From positions 1 through 47,098 of the forward strand of contig JAATGU010000010.1 of assembly GCA_015654535.1 (NCBI GenBank): a DNA stretch of 47,098 nt. The letters are read 5' to 3'. The notes under the pieces were generated by a model. It saw nothing but the letters and a program-made list of their open reading frames with translations, had not been told where the DNA came from and made no database searches. Position numbers and translations under genes: made by a program. Positions within the stretch are counted from its first letter, which is position 1; every line of letters starts with the position of its first letter. Positions 43,024 to 47,098 of the stretch are shown in pieces. The DNA is from Bacteroidales bacterium. Its GTDB lineage: Bacteria; Bacteroidota; Bacteroidia; Bacteroidales; Bacteroidaceae.

Positions 43024-46000
43024 TTAGAAAGTTGCATTAAGAGTTAAGTTAAAGCTGCGAGTATTTGGAATAGCAAAGTTATCAATACCAAAACTTCCCG
43101 TACCACTTGCATAACCACCACTAATCTGAGGATCAGATCCTGAATATTTTGTGAGTAAAAACAAATTTCGTCCAGTTATAGAGGCCTTTAATCCTTTGAA
43201 TGCTGTCTTTTTCAAATAACGTGTAAAATCATAAGCCAAAGTCACATAACTCAAGCGGATATATGATCCATCTTCAATGAAGTTTGAACTTACTGCATTA
43301 TAATAGGTACTCATGTTCGTTTGATTGAAAATAATTGGTTTTGTATTTGGCAAATAAGTACCGTCAGCTTGTTCAACCACCCCTTCGACTATTATTTCAC
43401 GATTCCTATACTTTTCATAGGATTTATGTTGACCATTAGAGAACAGAGAACGTCCCGTTACATTTACAACATCTCCCCCTTTACGTGTATCCAATAAAAA
43501 TGATACTGAGAAGTTTTTCCACTGAAAAGAACTTGTTAAACCTAATAGAAAATCCGGCTCTCTATCACCAATCAGAATACCTTTTGCAGAGTCAATAATA
43601 GGATACCCCTCTTCATCACAAAGAATAGCTCCATCTGAATTTCTCTTATAGTCTTTACCAGAAATTGCTGTCGTCGAACCATTTAGAAAAGCCGTTGGGA
43701 AAATATCCCCATACTGAGTACCCTGAATTTCTGTCATACCTTCTGGTAGGCTAACAACTTTCCCTCTATTTAAAGAGAAGTTTACGCCTGCTGTCCACTT
43801 AAATTCTTTATTCATTATAATGTCTTGAGAAAGTTGAGCTTCTATACCATAGTTCTCAAGAGCTCCTTCATTACGAGTTTGTAAAATCATACCAGAAGCA
43901 GGAGATACACGAACAGTAACAATCTGATTAGATACCGTTGTAGAATAATATGCAAAGTCCAATCTAGTATGATCAGTAAAAAATCTAAGATCAGTACCAA
44001 TTTCCCATGATTTAGTCATTTCAGGAAATAGCTTATTTGAAGATCCAACTGTTGCATCTACACCAAATCCACCATCCGGGAAACTACTCCATTGCTTAAA
44101 GTTTCTATCAAATCTGTAACGAGGTCCATCTTTTCCAACTTTAGCCCAGTTTCCACGAACTTTACCATAGGAGAATACGTCATTTGAAAGATGAAATAAT
44201 TCAGAAAAGACAAGTCCTGCAGTAACTGAAGGATAAAAGTAGCTTTTTTGAGTTAATGTAGAGGACATATCCTGTCTTCCTGTTGCACTGATATGAGCAA
44301 TTCCTTTATAGTCCAAGCGAAGTTCTCCAAAATAGCCAAATTTATTCTGCTTATAATGATACAGACTCATCGCATAATCATACGCCCCGTCAGTTGAAAT
44401 AGTACCTACATTTTGCATACTATAAAATTCTCCTGGTAAAAGGAACTCCGCTCCTCCCATATTTGCTTCAATACCCTGTTGGTCTTTCATTTCTACACCA
44501 GCCAACAAATCCACATCAATATCTGGAGTCAATTTAAACTTATATGTACCTAATCCTTGAACTGTCAATAAAGAACTACTACTTGGTGAATATATATATT
44601 CTCCGAGTACAGAAAGGTTACTATTTAATATACTTGGATCAGTAAAATCATCGCGGGAAAATCTCGGAGTAGTGTAAGCGTCATAAGAAGAATGTGATTT
44701 GTCATAACTTACTTTACCACTTAATACCAAATTTTTAATCGGTTTCCAATCTAAACTTCCTTGCAGAATATTACGAGTAGACTCTGTAATACTATGATCT
44801 TCGTATCTACTCCAATTTGGATTCATCGGAACATCTAGTTTTTCATCATCATTTAGTTTACTCATATCGTATAACCATCGAATGGAGCCATTAGAGTTTT
44901 TATAATTCCTCATATCATCATTTATTGGCCAAGAATATATTGAGCTCATAGAATTACCAAATCCTCTAGATTTAGTTTCAACATAGTTTGATTGCATGGA
45001 CAAGCTCACATATTTCGAAATTTCATAACTCGCTTTCAATAATACACCTAATTTATCCTTGTAGTCATTTTGTACTACGCCGTCACTCATTGAATAATTT
45101 GCAGATGCATATGCCGTGAACTTATCAGTTCCTCCTGATGCGCTTACATCATATTTCTGATATAATCCTGTGCCTAAAAAATTACTTACATTGTCATACG
45201 TTTTTTCACCTGAAGAAATTAACGGTCCCCATCCACCCGTTGTAAACTCTTTATAGAATCCCTGAGAACCAGGTCCATAAATTTGCTGTATTTCTGGAAC
45301 CCTTACTGAATTATCAATTTGAACGCTTGCATTTGCATTTACAATAACCTTGCCTGCTTTGCCACTTTTAGTCGTAATCATGATTGCACCATTCGCAGCA
45401 TCTTGACCATATAATGCCGAAGCTGCAGCACCTTTCAAAACAGTCATACTTTCAATATCGTTTGGATTAATATCTCCAGCAGCAGTTCCTCCACCGCTCA
45501 TAGGCATCCCATCTACAATAAATAATGGTTCGTTATTTTGAGAAGGATTAATTGAAGAAATAGCACGTATAATCACCTGAGTACTAGCATTAGGTGAACC
45601 TCCACTACTACTAGTCTGAATACCAGCCACTTTTCCTTGTAGTGAACTTACAAAATTAGAAGACTGCCCAGCAATAATTTCATCCGCGCTTAAACTCTGC
45701 ACAGCAAAATTTAATTTCTTTTTTTCTGTTTTAACTCCCATAGCAGTTACAACAACTTCTTCAATTTGTATTGAAGATAATTTCAATTCTACATTAATAA
45801 CAGATTGTTTGCCAACCTTTATTTGCGCGTCCTCTAGTCCTACGTATCTAAACACTAATGTAGAGTTATCCGAAACTTTGATTGAATATTTCCCATCCAC
45901 ATCGGTCATTGTACCCATCGTAGTTCCTTTCACCAGAACAGAGGCGCCAATCACAGGCCTTTTGTCCTCAGAAGAAGTCACCACTCCAGTCACTGTCCGC

Positions 46001-46059
46001 TGTGCATAACTAGATACAGCAGAAAAGAAAATAAACAGAAGTAATAGCTGTTTTTTCAT
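43024..46059 (-). CDS. SusC/RagA-family TonB-dependent outer-membrane transporter
   Basis: This 1011-residue protein has a signal peptide (1-19). A carboxypeptidase-regulatory-like N-terminal domain follows (about 21-100, VTGVVTSSEDKRPVIGASVLVKGT region). A TonB-box-like IEEVVVTAMGV is near 103 and a plug domain (about 115-230) has FIVDGMPMSGG and SMTVLKGAAASALYGQDAANG. A beta-barrel runs to the end, finishing in NLTLNATF with a terminal Phe. It imports large ligands with SusD using TonB energy. The extended plug signal of sigma-regulated FecA-type transporters was not seen. It is the first gene of the operon, preceded by a good promoter near 46250. Confidence 0.95.
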   Translation of the reverse strand: MKKQLLLLFIFFSAVSSYAQRTVTGVVTSSEDKRPVIGASVLVKGTTMGTMTDVDGKYSIKVSDNSTLVFRYVGLEDAQIKVGKQSVINVELKLSSIQIEEVVVTAMGVKTEKKKLNFAVQSLSADEIIAGQSSNFVSSLQGKVAGIQTSSSGGSPNASTQVIIRAISSINPSQNNEPLFIVDGMPMSGGGTAAGDINPNDIESMTVLKGAAASALYGQDAANGAIMITTKSGKAGKVIVNANASVQIDNSVRVPEIQQIYGPGSQGFYKEFTTGGWGPLISSGEKTYDNVSNFLGTGLYQKYDVSASGGTDKFTAYASANYSMSDGVVQNDYKDKLGVLLKASYEISKYVSLSMQSNYVETKSRGFGNSMSSIYSWPINDDMRNYKNSNGSIRWLYDMSKLNDDEKLDVPMNPNWSRYEDHSITESTRNILQGSLDWKPIKNLVLSGKVSYDKSHSSYDAYTTPRFSRDDFTDPSILNSNLSVLGEYIYSPSSSSLLTVQGLGTYKFKLTPDIDVDLLAGVEMKDQQGIEANMGGAEFLLPGEFYSMQNVGTISTDGAYDYAMSLYHYKQNKFGYFGELRLDYKGIAHISATGRQDMSSTLTQKSYFYPSVTAGLVFSELFHLSNDVFSYGKVRGNWAKVGKDGPRYRFDRNFKQWSSFPDGGFGVDATVGSSNKLFPEMTKSWEIGTDLRFFTDHTRLDFAYYSTTVSNQIVTVRVSPASGMILQTRNEGALENYGIEAQLSQDIIMNKEFKWTAGVNFSLNRGKVVSLPEGMTEIQGTQYGDIFPTAFLNGSTTAISGKDYKRNSDGAILCDEEGYPIIDSAKGILIGDREPDFLLGLTSSFQWKNFSVSFLLDTRKGGDVVNVTGRSLFSNGQHKSYEKYRNREIIVEGVVEQADGTYLPNTKPIIFNQTNMSTYYNAVSSNFIEDGSYIRLSYVTLAYDFTRYLKKTAFKGLKASITGRNLFLLTKYSGSDPQISGGYASGTGSFGIDNFAIPNTRSFNLTLNATF

Positions 46060-46247
46060 AATTCTATTTGTTTGTTAATATTAGGTTTATAGTGTATATA
46101 ACCAATTATAAGATTCTATAATAACTTAGCGATATTAATTTATTTTTTAGTTCCCTTTTTACATCACGATCTTTAAAAAACTCTATTTAGAATTTACATT
46201 TGAATAAGCTAGTATCTTTGAAGATCAAGAAAAGATTAAGTCTTTTG

Positions 46248-46277
46248 CAAACATACAACTATTATTTTAAAATCAAA
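46248..46277 (-). promoter_or_regulatory. Promoter of the SusCD operon
   Basis: On the minus strand TATGTTTG (46255-46248) matches the -7 element, and TTTG (46277-46274) stands 18 bp upstream as a -33 element. This arrangement is typical of Bacteroidota promoters. It predicts a leader of about 180 nt, long enough for post-transcriptional control. Confidence 0.65.
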
Positions 46278-47017
46278 GACAAATATTTTATTTTTTTTAA
46301 TTTCAGCTCCAAGTTTTAACAAATACAATAATTATAAAACGGATATAATACAAAATGATTTGTAATTTAACTATTTGATATTATAATGAAATAAATATAA
46401 TGATAATAATATTATTTTGAATATATTTTAAAAGATATACCTTACATCTATAAAAATCCATTTAATTCATTTAATTGGTAATTGAATTTATCCATGAACC
46501 CTCTGATCAACTTTTATATAAATACGTAGAATCGAAGTAAAGAATATTTTTACACAGAAGATTAAATTAATAACATTTTACTTATGATAATATAACTCCA
46601 CCTAGTATACTACCTATAATTTAATATTAATATACTATAGATAAATAAATTACAACTATTCATCAACCACTAAATCAGACTATCGACAAATAATATAAAA
46701 TTTAACTTTTAAGGATTTAAAATTAATATTAAAAGCAAAGTACCTTCAACAAAACTTCTATTGGAGGTTGAGATATGATATCGATACAAACATAAACAAA
46801 GTATTTTTAAATCTAAAATTTATTTATATAAATATTGTATTATAAACATAAATAAATAAAATAAAGATGTCTAAATATTAATTATATGTTTTATAACATT
46901 AATTTACATTATAAAATGAGATTATCTATATGACTATAAAATAAAAATTTATTCAAACTTAGTTCCTATGTTTGTAATGCGAATTAGCTTAATAATAGCA
47001 TAAGCCAAGAGCTTTAT

Positions 47018-47025
47018 TATATTTG
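47018..47025 (+). promoter_or_regulatory. -7 promoter element for the partial right-edge gene
   Basis: TATATTTG matches TAnnTTTG and ends 38 bp before the ATG at 47064. It lies within the loop of an inverted repeat (46998-47005 / 47060-47067). Confidence 0.4.
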
Positions 47026-47063
47026 TAGCAGTAGAACTCAAATATTCATCAAACTCAAAGCTT

Positions 47064-47098
47064 ATGCGTTTACAAAGTAATGAATTAAATTTTGAAGG
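47064..47098 (+). CDS. N-terminal fragment of a plus-strand gene, possibly an IS110-family transposase
   Basis: Only 11 codons are inside the window: MRLQSNELNFE followed by GG. Bacteroidota IS110-type transposases often begin with a similar NELNFEGQN-like stretch, from memory rather than from comparison. If correct, the preceding noncoding bases would be the left end of an insertion sequence. It could equally be an unrelated gene. Confidence 0.35.
   Translation, partial: MRLQSNELNFE

Larger units (their letters stand above)
46060..47063. other. 1-kb AT-rich intergenic region upstream of susC
   Basis: No coding region on either strand could be supported. It holds the susC promoter (46248-46277). 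The remainder is very AT-rich with many stop codons. Towards the right end it has TAnnTTTG matches on the plus strand (46967-46974 and 47018-47025) that may serve the partial gene at the edge. No regulator (ECF sigma, anti-sigma or hybrid two-component) is encoded here. Confidence 0.6.

Noticed and set aside
46213..46220. Plus-strand TATCTTTG promoter-like element
   Set aside because: There is no -33 box at suitable spacing and no plus-strand gene follows for more than 800 bp.

Overview
The window looks like a chromosome segment of a low-GC member of the Bacteroidales (Bacteroidota). The reasons are a SusC/SusD pair, several proteins ending in a type IX secretion (Por) sorting domain, promoters of the TAnnTTTG type, and families typical of this order (DUF4254, DUF4422, DUF5672, DUF4922, MurT/DUF5009). 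The genus cannot be fixed. Tannerella, Dysgonomonas and Parabacteroides-like relatives fit the sorting domains better than classical Bacteroides.

Left part (1-10,085): a surface-polysaccharide/LPS region. It holds rfbH-rfbF-rfbG for CDP-dideoxyhexose synthesis (rfbG runs off the edge and may be frameshifted), two glycosyltransferase-like proteins (DUF5672, DUF4422), UDP-galactopyranose mutase, a Kdo-kinase-like protein, a family-9 glycosyltransferase and a DUF4254 protein. A divergent pair follows, an ABC ATPase and pdxB, closed by palindromes and a bidirectional terminator.

Middle part (10,121-24,643, all minus strand, gaps of 30 bp or less and several 4-bp overlaps): an 11-gene operon. In transcription order it encodes a phosphoesterase/PQQ-propeller protein, a glycosyltransferase, a DUF4922 HIT/GalT-like protein, a leaderless SpoIID/LytB protein, an AmpG-like permease, a NamZ exo-muramidase, a D-lactate dehydrogenase-like flavo-iron-sulfur protein, MurT, MurK, MurQ and an SGNH esterase. 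The core is N-acetylmuramic acid (MurNAc) salvage of the murTKQ type known from Tannerella forsythia. A second MurK-like kinase gene lies just upstream.

Right part (26,055-46,059, same strand): a polysaccharide-utilisation-like locus. It holds SusC, SusD, two lipoproteins, a GHL10 (DigH-like) glycosidase whose sorting tail is cut off by one in-frame TAA, a secreted beta-propeller protein, two tandem NAGPA-type phosphodiester glycosidases, a TolB-like protein and an 804-residue N-acetylmuramoyl-L-alanine amidase.

Taken together, the minus-strand block of about 36 kb reads as a cell-wall foraging locus. The amidase would strip peptides, GHL10 would cut the denuded glycan, the NAGPA enzymes may cut sugar-1-phosphate diesters (perhaps teichoic-acid linkages), and SusCD would import fragments. 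NamZ would release MurNAc, MurT/AmpG would carry products inward, MurK/MurQ would make GlcNAc-6-P plus D-lactate, and the flavoprotein would oxidise the lactate. The gene order and domains are seen in the sequence; the combined pathway is inference. About 1 kb of AT-rich DNA follows, then the first codons of a plus-strand gene that may be an IS110-type transposase.
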